Below, piece after piece: positions 11,235 to 20,570 of a DNA stretch of 64,000 bases; the stretch's first letter is position 1; the number at the start of each line of letters is the position of its first letter. Below the pieces are notes generated by a model. The model saw nothing but the letters and a program-made list of their open reading frames with translations, did not search any database and was not told the DNA's origin. The stretch covers positions 17,405 through 81,404 of the forward strand of contig JADBKO010000006.1 in assembly GCA_014896355.1 (NCBI GenBank), read 5' to 3'. Source of the DNA: Bacillota bacterium. Lineage in GTDB: Bacteria; Bacillota; UBA5301; Bu52. The translations under genes and the position numbers were made by a program.

Positions 11235-12119
11235 CTACGTCCGCAAGTACCGGCGGATCGCCACAAGCCCTGCCAGGACGCCGATGAACGCCCCGGCCGC
11301 CACCAGCGCCAACAGGGCGTTCCCCAGCATGGGACCGTTTCCCAGCAATGGCAGCACCGGCAGGGCCTTTTCCAGGCGGGTGGCCAGGGCCAGATAGGCC
11401 TGCCGTAGAGCCACAGCCGATAAGGCGGCTGCCGCCAGGGAGACGGCGAAACTCTCGAACACGAAAGGAAGGCGGATGTAGCCGCTGCTGGCGCCCACCA
11501 ATTGCATGATCTCGATCTCGCGGCGCCGCGCCAGGATCGTCAGCCGCACGGTGTTCACGATCAGAAAGAGAACCCCCACCGCCACCATGGCCAAAACGGC
11601 CAGCGCCCCTACGCTCAGGGTCCGGGCCAGCTGCAGCAGCCGATCCAGCCAAGCTTTACCGTAGTCCACCTTGTCCACGCCGGCCAGACCTTCGATGCGG
11701 TGTGCCAGCTTCTCCAGCTGCTCCGGGCGCTCCGCCCGCACCCGCAGAGCGTCCGGCAGGGGATTGCGGGGCAGCCCCGCAGCCAGGGCATCCCCCACCC
11801 CGGTCAGGTTGGACATCATGGCCAGGGCTTGCTCCTTCGTCACCAGCTGCACGCTTTTGACTCCAGGCAACCCGCGCACCACGGCGGCCAGCTCCAGGGC
11901 CTGCTGGCGCGTGGCATCCGGCTGCAGATACACCCGGGCTTCCAGCTGGCCCAGGAAAACCTGGCTGGCATAAGAAAGGTTCATTACAAATAAGACAGAA
12001 GCCCCTAGCATAAAAAATGTAATAAACGCGCTGGTGAACGTGATGAAGGTGGCGGTCCAATTCCGCGCCAGATTCACCAGACCTTGGCCACACAAGCGCC
12101 CGATGGTGCTAATCCGCAT
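11235..12119 (-). CDS. ftsX: cell division ABC transporter permease FtsX
   Basis: Membrane half of the FtsEX complex, which passes ATP-driven conformational changes to cell-wall hydrolases. The 294-residue protein has the family layout: one transmembrane helix near the N-terminus (FITFFMLGASVLFVM), an extracytoplasmic domain (ARVYLQPDATRQQALELAAV), then three helices including GALAVLAMVAVGVLFLIVNT, with the cytoplasmic RRREIEIMQLVGAS motif. The ATG at 12119 overlaps the last 11 bases of ftsE, so the two are almost certainly co-translated. Confidence 0.95.
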   Translation of the reverse strand: MRISTIGRLCGQGLVNLARNWTATFITFTSAFITFFMLGASVLFVMNLSYASQVFLGQLEARVYLQPDATRQQALELAAVVRGLPGVKSVQLVTKEQALAMMSNLTGVGDALAAGLPRNPLPDALRVRAERPEQLEKLAHRIEGLAGVDKVDYGKAWLDRLLQLARTLSVGALAVLAMVAVGVLFLIVNTVRLTILARRREIEIMQLVGASSGYIRLPFVFESFAVSLAAAALSAVALRQAYLALATRLEKALPVLPLLGNGPMLGNALLALVAAGAFIGVLAGLVAIRRYLRT

Positions 12120-12795
12120 AGCTGTAGACGCCCCGCTGCTCGTCGCGCATAATACGGCCATCTTCCAGAGCCACCACCCGTTTCTTCATGCGGTTCACGA
12201 TCTCCCGATTGTGGGTCGCCATGAGAATCGTGGTCCCGCGGCGGTTGATTTCCAGAAGGAGATCCATGATCTCCCAGGAGGTGTCCGGATCCAGGTTCCC
12301 GGTAGGTTCGTCCGCCAGCAACACCAGCGGGCTACCCACCACGGCCCGGGCCAAAGAAACCCGCTGCTGCTGCCCGCCGGACAGCTCGTGCGGGAACGCG
12401 TGGGCCCTGTCCGAGAGACCCACCAGCTCCAGGACCGAAGACACCCGGCGGTGGATTTCCCTGCGCGTCATATCCAGCACTTCCAAGGCAAAGGCCACGT
12501 TCTCAAAGACCGTCCGGTCCGGCAAAAGCTTGAAATCCTGAAAAATGTATCCCACGCCGCGGCGTAGGGCAGGGAGATCCCTGGGCCGGAGGCGGGCGAC
12601 GTTGTGGCCGTTCACATTCACCTGGCCCACCGTGGGCGTCTCACGGCGAACGATGAGGTTCAGAAGCGTCGATTTGCCGGCCCCACTGGGTCCCACCAAA
12701 AAGACGAAATCGCCCTTCTCCACATAGAAACTGACGTCCTTCAGTGCCTTCACTCCATTGGCGTAGATCTTGGTGACATGAAGGAACTGAATCAT
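12109..12795 (-). CDS. ftsE: cell division ATP-binding protein FtsE
   Basis: Cytoplasmic ATPase of FtsEX, 228 residues, the normal family size. Walker A is GPSGAGKST, the signature is [14 protein letters not shown], Walker B is VLLADEPTGNLD, and the switch His lies in MATHNREIV. The FtsE-typical GYIFQDFKLLPDRTVFENV is present. The ATG at 12795 has GGGAGGT seven bases ahead; the longer open frame to 12984 runs through the promoter and is not coding. It is the first gene of the ftsE-ftsX-M23-ctpA-deacetylase operon. Confidence 0.97.
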   Translation of the reverse strand: MIQFLHVTKIYANGVKALKDVSFYVEKGDFVFLVGPSGAGKSTLLNLIVRRETPTVGQVNVNGHNVARLRPRDLPALRRGVGYIFQDFKLLPDRTVFENVAFALEVLDMTRREIHRRVSSVLELVGLSDRAHAFPHELSGGQQQRVSLARAVVGSPLVLLADEPTGNLDPDTSWEIMDLLLEINRRGTTILMATHNREIVNRMKKRVVALEDGRIMRDEQRGVYSYAD

Positions 12796-12862
12796 CCCGC
12801 TGACCTCCCTGAAACCTGGCTTGGCAAGGCAATATTTCCCTGTGCCATAGTGGCTCGTCCAC

Positions 12863-12892
12863 ATTATAGACCGGCCTTGCACGGCCCCGCAA
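12863..12892 (-). promoter_or_regulatory. sigma-A type promoter of the ftsEX operon
   Basis: TTGCGG (12887-12892), an 18-base spacer and a perfect TATAAT (12863-12868) on the minus strand. The -10 lies about 70 bases ahead of the ftsE ATG. Confidence 0.65.
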
Positions 12893-13004
12893 CCCGCCGG
12901 GCTCCTGTCCTCTGCTTTTGGCGCTGCCGGTTTCTGCCAGACCCTCCAGACGCGGTTGCGGCACGCGCAAACTGCGGGCGCCAACCCGCACGGGCCGCGG
13001 ATGT

Positions 13005-13041
13005 CAGCCTGCGCAGGCCGCTGCCCGGTCTGCGCAGGCTG
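13005..13041 (-). terminator. perfect 12-bp stem-loop after the transketolase genes
   Basis: CAGCCTGCGCAG (13005-13016) and its exact reverse complement (13030-13041) are separated by 13 bases, 26 bases beyond the transketolase stop. There is no U-tract, so it may be an RNA 3'-end stabiliser or a factor-aided terminator. Confidence 0.35.
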
Positions 13042-13066
13042 CAGGGCCCGGCGCCCGGCGCGTCCC

Positions 13067-14089
13067 TCAGCGGCCTTTGCGGGCCACGACCTGGCGGGCG
13101 GCGGCTTCCACGTCGGCGGCGGTCAAACCGTATTCTTCCAGCAATTCCAAGGGCTTGCCGGATTGGCCGAAACGGTCCTGCACGCCCACCAGGGCCATGG
13201 GCACCGGCCTGCGCTGCACGACCACCTCGGCCACGGCGCTGCCCAGGCCGCCCAAGACGTTATGCTCTTCCGCGGTCACCAAGGCGCCGCATTCCCGGGC
13301 GGCGGCCTCGATCTCCTCTGCATCGATGGGCTTCACGGTGCTCATGTTGATGACCCGGGCCTCGATCCCGTCCCGGGCCAGGCGGTCAGCAGCCTCCAGC
13401 GCCGCCGCCACCATGACGCCGTTGGCGATGAGGGCCACATCCCGGCCTTCGCGCAACCGCACGGCCTTGCCGATCCGGAAGGGATACCCCTCGTCGAACA
13501 GCACGGGGACGTCCAGGCGCCCCAGGCGCAAATAGACGGGGCCCTCCCACGCCGCTGCCGCCTTCACAGCCAGCCGGGTTTCCGTGGCATCGGCGGGTAC
13601 CACCACCGTCATGTTGGGAATCGACCGCATGAGCGCCACATCCTCAATGGCTTCATGCGAGCCCCCGTCCTCGCCCACGGTGATGCCGGCGTGGGTGGCG
13701 GCGATTTTTACATTCAACGCCGGATAACAGATGGTGTTCCGCACCTGATCGAACGCCCGGCCCGTGGCAAAGATGGCGAAACTGCTGGCGAACACCGTCT
13801 TGCCGCAGAAAGCCAGGCCGGCGGCGGTTCCCATCATATCCTGTTCGGCGATGCCCATGTCGAAGAAACGTTCCGGGAACTCTTTGGCAAAAGCCCCCGT
13901 GTGGGTGGACTTGGACAGGTCCGCGTCCAGAACCACCACTTGCGGATTCTCCCGGCCCAGCTCCAGCAGGGCCTTTCCGTATGCCACGCGGGTGGCCTCT
14001 TTCTGGCTGCGGTCCCGCCGCAAAAAGGCGGGGCCGCCCTCCGCCTGTCCGCGCCGATCCTGCGCCTCGTCGATCTGCTCCAGATTCAC
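13067..14089 (-). CDS. transketolase C-terminal subunit
   Basis: C-terminal half of a split transketolase: the pyrimidine-binding domain and the C-terminal domain. Visible motifs are FFDMGIAEQDMMGTAAGLA, with the Glu that activates thiamine diphosphate, HAGITVGEDGGSHEAIEDV, and a C-terminal GGLGSAVAEVV segment. The start is GTG at 14089; its GTGA overlaps the stop of the N-terminal subunit, with GGAAGGAGG ten bases ahead. At 340 residues it is slightly longer than most such subunits. With its partner it moves two-carbon units between sugar phosphates in the pentose phosphate pathway. Confidence 0.93.
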   Translation of the reverse strand: MNLEQIDEAQDRRGQAEGGPAFLRRDRSQKEATRVAYGKALLELGRENPQVVVLDADLSKSTHTGAFAKEFPERFFDMGIAEQDMMGTAAGLAFCGKTVFASSFAIFATGRAFDQVRNTICYPALNVKIAATHAGITVGEDGGSHEAIEDVALMRSIPNMTVVVPADATETRLAVKAAAAWEGPVYLRLGRLDVPVLFDEGYPFRIGKAVRLREGRDVALIANGVMVAAALEAADRLARDGIEARVINMSTVKPIDAEEIEAAARECGALVTAEEHNVLGGLGSAVAEVVVQRRPVPMALVGVQDRFGQSGKPLELLEEYGLTAADVEAAARQVVARKGR

Positions 14090-14997
14090 GCTTGGGCAGC
14101 CTCCTTCCCACCGGCACCCAACTGCGCCAACGCCTCTTTGGCCTGATCCGGTTTGGGCGCCGTGCCGTGCCATTCGACCTGGTCTTCCATGAAGGGCACA
14201 CCCTTGCCCTTGATGGTGTGGGCCACAATGAGGGTGGGCCGGCCCTTGGTGCGCTGGGCATCCTGCACAGCCGCATGGATGGCGTCCAGGTCATGCCCGT
14301 CGATCTCCAAGACGTGCCAGCCGAAGGCGGCAAAGCGCCTGCCCACGTGGGTGAGGGATTTGATATCCGTGACACGGCCGTCGATTTGCAGCTGGTTATA
14401 ATCCACAAAGGCCGTCAAATTGTCCAGGTGCCGGTGCACGGAGGTCATGGCTGCTTCCCAGACCATGCCTTCCTGGATCTCTCCGTCCCCCATGAGGACG
14501 TAAACCCGGTAGTCCCTGCCATCCAGCTTACCTGCCAGCGCCATGCCATTGCCGATGGAGAGGCCCTGGCCCAGGGAGCCGGTGGACGCCTCCACGCCGG
14601 GAAGCTTGCGCATGTCCGGATGCCCCTGCAGGGGGGAATGCAGCCTGCGCAGAGTTTGCAACTGTTCGCGGGGAAAGTAGCCGGCCTCGGCCAGCGCCGC
14701 GTACAGGACAGGCGCCGCGTGCCCTTTGGAAAGCACGAACCGGTCCCGGTCCGGCCAGTGCGGGTCCTGGGGCCGGTGCCGCAGGATGGAAAAATACAGG
14801 CAGGTCACGATGTCTGCCGCGGACAACGACCCCCCCGGATGGCCGGACTGGGCCGCCGCCGTCATTTCAATGATGTCCCGCCGCAGAGTCAGGGCGATGC
14901 CCTGCAGCCGGTTGCGCTCCTCCGCGCTCAACACCGGCTGCGCCGGGCGAAACGCATATTCCGGATCCAGCAATTGGGTGCTCAACTGAGTGCTCAA
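14086..14997 (-). CDS. transketolase N-terminal subunit
   Basis: Diphosphate-binding half of a split transketolase. It has QSGHPGGSLS near the N-terminus, SKGHAAPVLYAAL, the STGSLGQGL loop, and the thiamine diphosphate/metal motif GDGEIQEGMVWEA, closing with IVAHTIKGKGVPFME. The start is a TTG at 14997 behind AAGGA; the N-terminus is a small STQL repeat, so other in-frame TTG codons nearby are possible. Translation runs directly into the C-terminal subunit. Splitting of transketolase into two genes is common in Bacillota, Archaea and thermophiles. Confidence 0.93.
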   Translation of the reverse strand: MSTQLSTQLLDPEYAFRPAQPVLSAEERNRLQGIALTLRRDIIEMTAAAQSGHPGGSLSAADIVTCLYFSILRHRPQDPHWPDRDRFVLSKGHAAPVLYAALAEAGYFPREQLQTLRRLHSPLQGHPDMRKLPGVEASTGSLGQGLSIGNGMALAGKLDGRDYRVYVLMGDGEIQEGMVWEAAMTSVHRHLDNLTAFVDYNQLQIDGRVTDIKSLTHVGRRFAAFGWHVLEIDGHDLDAIHAAVQDAQRTKGRPTLIVAHTIKGKGVPFMEDQVEWHGTAPKPDQAKEALAQLGAGGKEAAQA

Positions 14998-15058
14998 CGG
15001 GATTCCTTGGCTCCTTTCCCGGGTCCTTCTCTATCTTTATCTTTCTACCCCGACGGAG

Positions 15059-15958
15059 CTATTTGACACCTGTTCTCCGCATTCCTCTGAATCCTTCCCC
15101 CAAGACCTCGTGGGTATCGCTGATCACCATGAAGGCATCGGGATCCAGCTCGCTGACGATTCTCTTCAGCTCCGCGATCTCCGCCCGGGCCACGATAATA
15201 AAGAGAACCGGCCGTTCCTGCTGGGTGTACATCCCGACGCCATGAAAGGCCGTGACTCCTCGTTCCAACTGAGTCATGACCGCCTGGGCGATGGCCTCCG
15301 CGCGGTCAGTGATCACATAAGCGGCCTTGGCATAAGGCAGGCCCTCCTGGACCACGTCCACCGCCCGGGAGCTGATGAACAGCGAAAGCAGCGCCCACAG
15401 AGCCAACTCCGGGCTGAACACCACCCCGGACAGGGTGATGATGCCGAAATCCACGATGAGCAGGGACCAGCCCACGCTGCTTTTTCGGTAATAAGTCCAC
15501 AGCAGGGCAGCCAAATCCGTTCCACCCGTGGAGCCGCCCCACTTAAACGTGATCCCCAGGCCGATGCCGGAGAGGACGCCGCCGTAAAGAGCGGCCAATA
15601 AAGGATCGTGGGTCAGAGCCCGGGTATACGGCGCCAGCAGATCGGTGAAAAGCGACAGCGCGACCGTGCCGATAATGCTTTTTATGCCGAATTCGTGCCC
15701 CAGCACGCGCACAGCCGCCAGAAAAAGCGGCACATTCAGCGCCAGCATGACCAGGCCCACGGGAAGGCCCCAAAGATAGTAGGTGATGGTGGCCAAGCCA
15801 CTGATGCCCCCGGCAGCGATGCGATTGGGCACCGTAAACCAATCCAGGGACAGCGCCGTGATCAGGGCGCCTACCACCACGGCGCCGTAGCCTTCCAGCA
15901 CATACAGAACCCGGCGCACCCTGCTGCTGGAAAAAATGCGGAAACGCAGCGGCCTCAC
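15059..15958 (-). CDS. YitT family membrane protein (DUF161 plus DUF2179)
   Basis: Integral membrane protein of the YitT family; the transported substrate is not known for this family. About five or six hydrophobic helices (GAVVVGALITALSLDW, GLVMLALNVPLFLAA, IIGTVALSLFTDLLA and others) contain the family signature FKWGGSTGGTDLAA. They are followed by a soluble C-terminal DUF2179 domain of about 80 residues (TAFHGVGMYTQQERPVLFIIVARAE is its core pattern). The start is GTG at 15958, directly after GGAGG with no spacing, so the true start may lie a few codons inside. The gene is 30 bases after the CsaB-WecG fusion, probably the same transcript. Confidence 0.88.
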   Translation of the reverse strand: MRPLRFRIFSSSRVRRVLYVLEGYGAVVVGALITALSLDWFTVPNRIAAGGISGLATITYYLWGLPVGLVMLALNVPLFLAAVRVLGHEFGIKSIIGTVALSLFTDLLAPYTRALTHDPLLAALYGGVLSGIGLGITFKWGGSTGGTDLAALLWTYYRKSSVGWSLLIVDFGIITLSGVVFSPELALWALLSLFISSRAVDVVQEGLPYAKAAYVITDRAEAIAQAVMTQLERGVTAFHGVGMYTQQERPVLFIIVARAEIAELKRIVSELDPDAFMVISDTHEVLGEGFRGMRRTGVK

Positions 15959-15988
15959 CCTCCAAATTCGTCTTGCAAGAAAAGATTC

Positions 15989-18025
15989 TTAGCCCCGCCG
16001 GCGGCGTTTTTCCCGCCACACGGTCCAGACGAAGCGGGGCAAAGCCAACCCCCGGCGCCAGCGGCGCGGGTCCCGCGCCAACCGGTAGAGCCACTCCAAA
16101 TGCCAGCGTCGGAAAAGCTCCGGAGCCCGGGGAACCTTCCCGGCCAGCACATCCAGGGATCCCCCGACGCCGATCCCCACGGGCACCCGCAGCTCCCCCA
16201 AATGTGCATCGAGCCAAAGCTCCTGCCGGGGCGCTCCCAGGGCCGCCACCAAAATGTCGGGACGGGCCTCGCGAATGGATGCCAGCAGCGCCGGCTCGTC
16301 CCGGGAGCTGAAATATCCGTGATGGTGGCCACAGACCTGCAGCCCGGGATAACGCGCCGCCAGATGCAGCGCCGCACCTTCCGCCACTCCCGGCTCGGAG
16401 CCCAGGAAGTAAAACCTCCAGCCGGCGCCGGCCCCTGCGGCACACAGGGCGGTCAGCAGATCGATGCCTGCCACCCGCTCCGGTACTCCGCTGGCCAGCT
16501 GGCGGGCGGCCCAGACCAAACCGACCCCGTCGGCGGTGACCAGAGCGGCCTTGCGGATGGCCCGCGCCACCTCAGGCCGGCGGTGGGCCTGCAGGACGAT
16601 CTCCGGGTTGGCCGTCACGATCAGGTGGGGCTCGACGGGGCCGGCACCTGGCCGCCGGGCTTCCCGGATCCAGGCTGCCACCCGGTTCACGGCCTCGTCC
16701 TGCGTGACGCGGTCCACGGGGATGCCCAGGACTTCCACGCGATCCTCGGCAGCCGGAGGGGCTTCGCCCGGCAGCGGGCCCGCCGCGCTCCGGCGTACTG
16801 TGGTCTTTTGCCGGGCCTGGGCCAGATGCAAGACCCGCTCCGCCAGATCCGCCGCCGCCTGCTGCCAATCTGGCGCCTGCTCCCGCAAGTGTTGGGATAG
16901 GCTGGCACGTCCGTTCCAGGCTTGCTGCAACGCTTGCCGAAGGCCGTCTGCCTGGAGCTCCGCCACCGGTCCAGCACTGGGCAGGCCCACTTGACGCGCG
17001 AAACTCCGCACCTTGGGGTCATACTCGATGGCCAGGGCCGGCACCGCCGCCCTGGCTGCCAGGATGAGGCTGTGCAGCCGCATCCCCAGCAGCAGATCCA
17101 GGTTCGCCACGGCGGCGGCGGCTTCCCGGAGACGTAGGGGACCCTCCTTCTCCAGCCAGCGGGCATCAATCTGGCTTTTCGGCAGACCCTCTGCCACCAG
17201 CGCAGATCGGAGTTCCCGCGCCAAAGGAGCGTCCACTGGGGCATGGAATGGCAGCAGGACCACCTGCCATCCGCCTTCCCGGGCCAGCGGTGCCACCGCT
17301 TCCGAGACTGCGCTGACCAGGTTGCCGGCCTCCGCCCAAGGCCGCAAAGCCAGCCCTATCCGGGCCGGTCCTGCCCCGGCCCGCTCTCCGGTCCGGCCCG
17401 CATTCCCACCCCCGGCGGCGGAATACCCTTGCCCGGGGCCCGGTGCAGCGGCGGCCGCGTCCGCAGTGGGCAGCCTCCGCTCCTCCTGCCAGGCCAGAAC
17501 CGGATCCACCGCCAACTCCACCTGGGCCAGGGCCCTGCCGCTCAGTTCCGCCAAAAGGCGGGCGGACTCCGCATCCCGGGCGCTGAGCAACGCGGCCCTG
17601 CCGGCAGCTATGGCCGTCAGCCGGCGCGATATACGCCGCTGCAACGGGCCCACGCCTTGGGCGTAAAACACCACGGGGCATCCGGCCCAGGCGGCCAGCA
17701 AGGCCAACGCCGCATAGTAGGCCACGCTGCGGACGCTGGTGGCATCCTGAAAAAGGCTCCCGCCTCCCAAAAGGAAGGCATCGGCCCGGCGGATCTCTTT
17801 CCGGAAGGCCCTCCAGTCCATGCGGCCAATAGATTCAATGCCCAGATTGCGGGAAGTCTCGCCGGGCTGCCCGGACAAAGCCACCAGGGAGAGACCTTCG
17901 TCGCCTGCAGGCGCGAGGCCGCCGCCGCTGGACGCAGCCGCCTGCAGCTGCTGGACCATGGCCTCCAGGATGGCGTCATCTCCCAGGTTTCCCATGCCGA
18001 AATATCCGGCCAGCAACAGACGCAT
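15989..18025 (-). CDS. csaB: fused polysaccharide pyruvyltransferase CsaB and WecG/TagA/CpsF glycosyltransferase
   Basis: Two enzymes in one 678-residue chain. Residues 1 to about 400 are CsaB-like (LLAGYFGMGNLGDDAI, FLLGGGSLFQD, DLLLGMRLHSLILAA). CsaB adds ketal-pyruvate to a cell-wall polymer, the ligand of SLH domains. Residues about 428-678 are WecG/TagA-like (VLGIPVDRVTQDEA, HLIVTANPEIVLQ, VTADGVGLVWAA, ALGAPRQELWLDA, WHLEWLYRLARDPRRWRR), a family adding ManNAc-type sugars to a lipid-linked acceptor. A Pro-rich linker joins them. The two activities are usually separate neighbouring genes. The fusion suggests that one surface-polymer repeat is both glycosylated and pyruvylated. In diderm Bacillota the pyruvylated polymer anchors SLH-bearing outer-membrane proteins. 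A DUF5693-type gene ends ten bases upstream. Confidence 0.88.
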   Translation of the reverse strand: MRLLLAGYFGMGNLGDDAILEAMVQQLQAAASSGGGLAPAGDEGLSLVALSGQPGETSRNLGIESIGRMDWRAFRKEIRRADAFLLGGGSLFQDATSVRSVAYYAALALLAAWAGCPVVFYAQGVGPLQRRISRRLTAIAAGRAALLSARDAESARLLAELSGRALAQVELAVDPVLAWQEERRLPTADAAAAAPGPGQGYSAAGGGNAGRTGERAGAGPARIGLALRPWAEAGNLVSAVSEAVAPLAREGGWQVVLLPFHAPVDAPLARELRSALVAEGLPKSQIDARWLEKEGPLRLREAAAAVANLDLLLGMRLHSLILAARAAVPALAIEYDPKVRSFARQVGLPSAGPVAELQADGLRQALQQAWNGRASLSQHLREQAPDWQQAAADLAERVLHLAQARQKTTVRRSAAGPLPGEAPPAAEDRVEVLGIPVDRVTQDEAVNRVAAWIREARRPGAGPVEPHLIVTANPEIVLQAHRRPEVARAIRKAALVTADGVGLVWAARQLASGVPERVAGIDLLTALCAAGAGAGWRFYFLGSEPGVAEGAALHLAARYPGLQVCGHHHGYFSSRDEPALLASIREARPDILVAALGAPRQELWLDAHLGELRVPVGIGVGGSLDVLAGKVPRAPELFRRWHLEWLYRLARDPRRWRRGLALPRFVWTVWREKRRRRG

Positions 18026-18035
18026 CCTGCCCGCC

Positions 18036-20396
18036 CTACCTTTGCGGCGCCTGGGGATGCGGGTGCCAGACTCTCAGCACCAGCCCCAGCAACGCCACGA
18101 CCAAACTGGCTATGACAGTCCCCAGCCAAAGCCCGTTGAACGTACGCCACAAGGAGATTTCCAGCGGTGTGTGAATGTGGCTGAACGTGTTGTTCAGGGA
18201 GACCAGCGGGATCAGGGCGCCGGACGCCGCAGCCAGCCAGAGCAGGCGCAGGGCCGTCTGGCACCACGGAGGGGCCTCGGCTGCCCACCCCCGCACCCGC
18301 GGGCTGGCCAGCGCATACGCGGCCAGCAGAAACGCCGGATAGCCGATGAGAAACTCCTTGGTCCGGGGCCGGATGGCCAGCAGATTGGTGAGGCCGCTGC
18401 GCATGGCCTGTTCCAGGCCCGTTACGGGCACCGGCGCATCATTGCCGGTGCGCGTCAGATAGACATACACCACCACGAAGGCCACCAATCCCACGGCCAG
18501 ATGCCAATACTTCAACGAACTCTTTCCCCAACGCCGGACCGTAGCGCCCAGGCTGCGAAGGGACCAGGGGGGAACCGGCAGCGGGCGGCTGATGCGCCAT
18601 CCTGCCAGCAGCACCGCCAGCAGCAGGGGTAGCAGATGCGCCACCTTGACGCCGGCAAAGGGATAGATCTGGACCATGAAGCGCGTTTCGCCCAACAAGC
18701 CCACGATGAACAGGCATCCCACCAGCGCCAGCGCCGCCGCCAGCCACATGCGGCCTACGGCCCAGAGCCAGGCCTTCCACTCGCCGGCCGCAGGGGGAAC
18801 CGGCTCTGCCGCAGGGCCGGCCTGCTGCCGGCCGGCTTGGTCCGCCGGTGTTTCAGACGGTGCGCTGAGCCAGGCAACCCCGCCGGAGAGCCGCATGAAG
18901 GCATACCACCAGGCTGAGGCAGGAAAAACCAGTGCAGCGCCCAGAGCCCAGAGCTGGCGGTCCAGCACTGTGTAGCCCTTGAGGTAAAGCGCCAGGGCCC
19001 CCAGTTCACCCAGAACCCACAACAGGGCCCACCCACCCGGTGCGCTGTAGCCGAACATCCGGGTCAGCAGCCAGATGGCCGCCGCCATCACGGCGCCCGC
19101 CATGAGCATAATGCTGGCCGGGGCCCATCGCGGCGTTACCAGAGCAGGCAAAGGCTGCGCGATGCCCGTGGTAAACCCTTCCCGGGCCAACGATTCCCGT
19201 AGCCGGCCAAGAAAGTGGAGGTTGTCCTCCCACAGCTGCCTACCGGTCTCCGGTGCCGAACCCTGGCCCTGGGGCGCCGCCGGCATCTCATCCATGCCGG
19301 CCACGGCTGTTCCGGTCTGGTCCGGGAGCGATCCTTCGGTACTGGTCCCGACCATCCCGCCGGGTGCGGAGGACGGCAAGCCCGGCGGCGCGGCAGAGCC
19401 CGGCAGTATTCCCGCCATGGCCACGGGGCGCAAATAGAGCAGGCGGATCCCCCGCTCCCGGACAGCCAGGAGATAGCGGTCCAGCAACGCAGGTGGGCTC
19501 ATCTCCGCCTGTTGGGCGGGCGGAACACTATGCGCCCGAACCACCTGGTAACCCAGGCGCTTGGCGAGCCCGTTCATCCCCTTCTGCGCCGAGAACTCCA
19601 CAGTAACCAGGGGCCAGCCCCGTTCCCGCAGAGCCTTGGCCATCGGCTCCAACAAATTGGGATACCCCAAGGCCTCCCCGCCGGCAAAGATCACCCGGTC
19701 GCGACGGGACTGCGCTCCTGTGGGCCAGGTGGCGAGCCACTGGCGCAACAGCTCGGGCGTCAGTCCTGGGACGTTGGCGGTGCGCAATACTACAGCCAAG
19801 CCGGCCGAGCGGGCCAACGCCAGCTGCCGCTGGTTGACTCCCAACCCCAGAGCCAACACTGTGTCCAGATTCAGCGGGATGGCCAGCACCCTCCCGGTGT
19901 CCCGGCCCGGGCCCAACGTCTGGGCGCCGAGGATCTGTGTCCGCAGGCGCAAAGCCTCCCAGGCCTGGTTGGCTGCACCCTGGGGGGCGCCTGGGGCAAC
20001 GCGGACGTAGGTGTAATCAGGATAGATATGGTTCCATCGCAATTCCTGCCAGGCCGGAGGAAGCCTGCCGCTCAACGCCTGCCATCCGGCCAGGTCCTGG
20101 CCGCTGACGGCCTGCAACACCCCGTCCGCCACATAATCGGCCACAGTCTGCTCACCGATGGCCAACGCGTTCACCCCGGCGGAGGCTACGGCCCGCACCG
20201 CCTGCGCCACGGGCACCCCTGAAACCAGGCTCAGCTCATAGAGGGACGGGTAGTCCATCACCAGCTCGACGGTACGAGAGCGGGCCTCGCTCCGCCAGCG
20301 GTCCACCGCAACGGCCAGGGCCACGAGGGAACCTGCCAGAAAGACCAGCAACAAAAAAACCGAAAATACGCGCCATCCCCACTGCTGCTTCTCCAT
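18036..20396 (-). CDS. DUF5693-type polytopic membrane protein
   Basis: A 786-residue protein with one N-terminal transmembrane helix (VFSVFLLLVFLAGSLVALAV) and an extracytoplasmic domain of about 380 residues (ELSLVSGVPVAQAVRAV, ALAIGEQTVADYVADG, VILRT-like strands). A C-terminal half of about ten hydrophobic helices extends from residue 440 to the end. I associate this architecture with the DUF5693 family, often found next to csaB in Bacillota; its biochemical role is unknown. Tight spacing to the CsaB-WecG fusion points to a role in making or exporting the same surface polymer. The acceptable start is ATG at 20396, after a G-rich but not classical binding site. Confidence 0.72.
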   Translation of the reverse strand: MEKQQWGWRVFSVFLLLVFLAGSLVALAVAVDRWRSEARSRTVELVMDYPSLYELSLVSGVPVAQAVRAVASAGVNALAIGEQTVADYVADGVLQAVSGQDLAGWQALSGRLPPAWQELRWNHIYPDYTYVRVAPGAPQGAANQAWEALRLRTQILGAQTLGPGRDTGRVLAIPLNLDTVLALGLGVNQRQLALARSAGLAVVLRTANVPGLTPELLRQWLATWPTGAQSRRDRVIFAGGEALGYPNLLEPMAKALRERGWPLVTVEFSAQKGMNGLAKRLGYQVVRAHSVPPAQQAEMSPPALLDRYLLAVRERGIRLLYLRPVAMAGILPGSAAPPGLPSSAPGGMVGTSTEGSLPDQTGTAVAGMDEMPAAPQGQGSAPETGRQLWEDNLHFLGRLRESLAREGFTTGIAQPLPALVTPRWAPASIMLMAGAVMAAAIWLLTRMFGYSAPGGWALLWVLGELGALALYLKGYTVLDRQLWALGAALVFPASAWWYAFMRLSGGVAWLSAPSETPADQAGRQQAGPAAEPVPPAAGEWKAWLWAVGRMWLAAALALVGCLFIVGLLGETRFMVQIYPFAGVKVAHLLPLLLAVLLAGWRISRPLPVPPWSLRSLGATVRRWGKSSLKYWHLAVGLVAFVVVYVYLTRTGNDAPVPVTGLEQAMRSGLTNLLAIRPRTKEFLIGYPAFLLAAYALASPRVRGWAAEAPPWCQTALRLLWLAAASGALIPLVSLNNTFSHIHTPLEISLWRTFNGLWLGTVIASLVVALLGLVLRVWHPHPQAPQR

Positions 20397-20570
20397 GCCG
20401 CCTGCCCTGCCCCTCTCGAAGAAAGGCTGTTCTTCGGGGCCTTGAGCCCGCCGGCTCTTCCAGCCTCGTCAACCGCCTGTATTCTTCCACACGGTCCCAG
20501 CGATTCCTGCCCCTGGCCAGCCCACCGGCGCCCCGGCCCCTGCGTTCCGGCGCCTTTGGTGGCCCGGATT

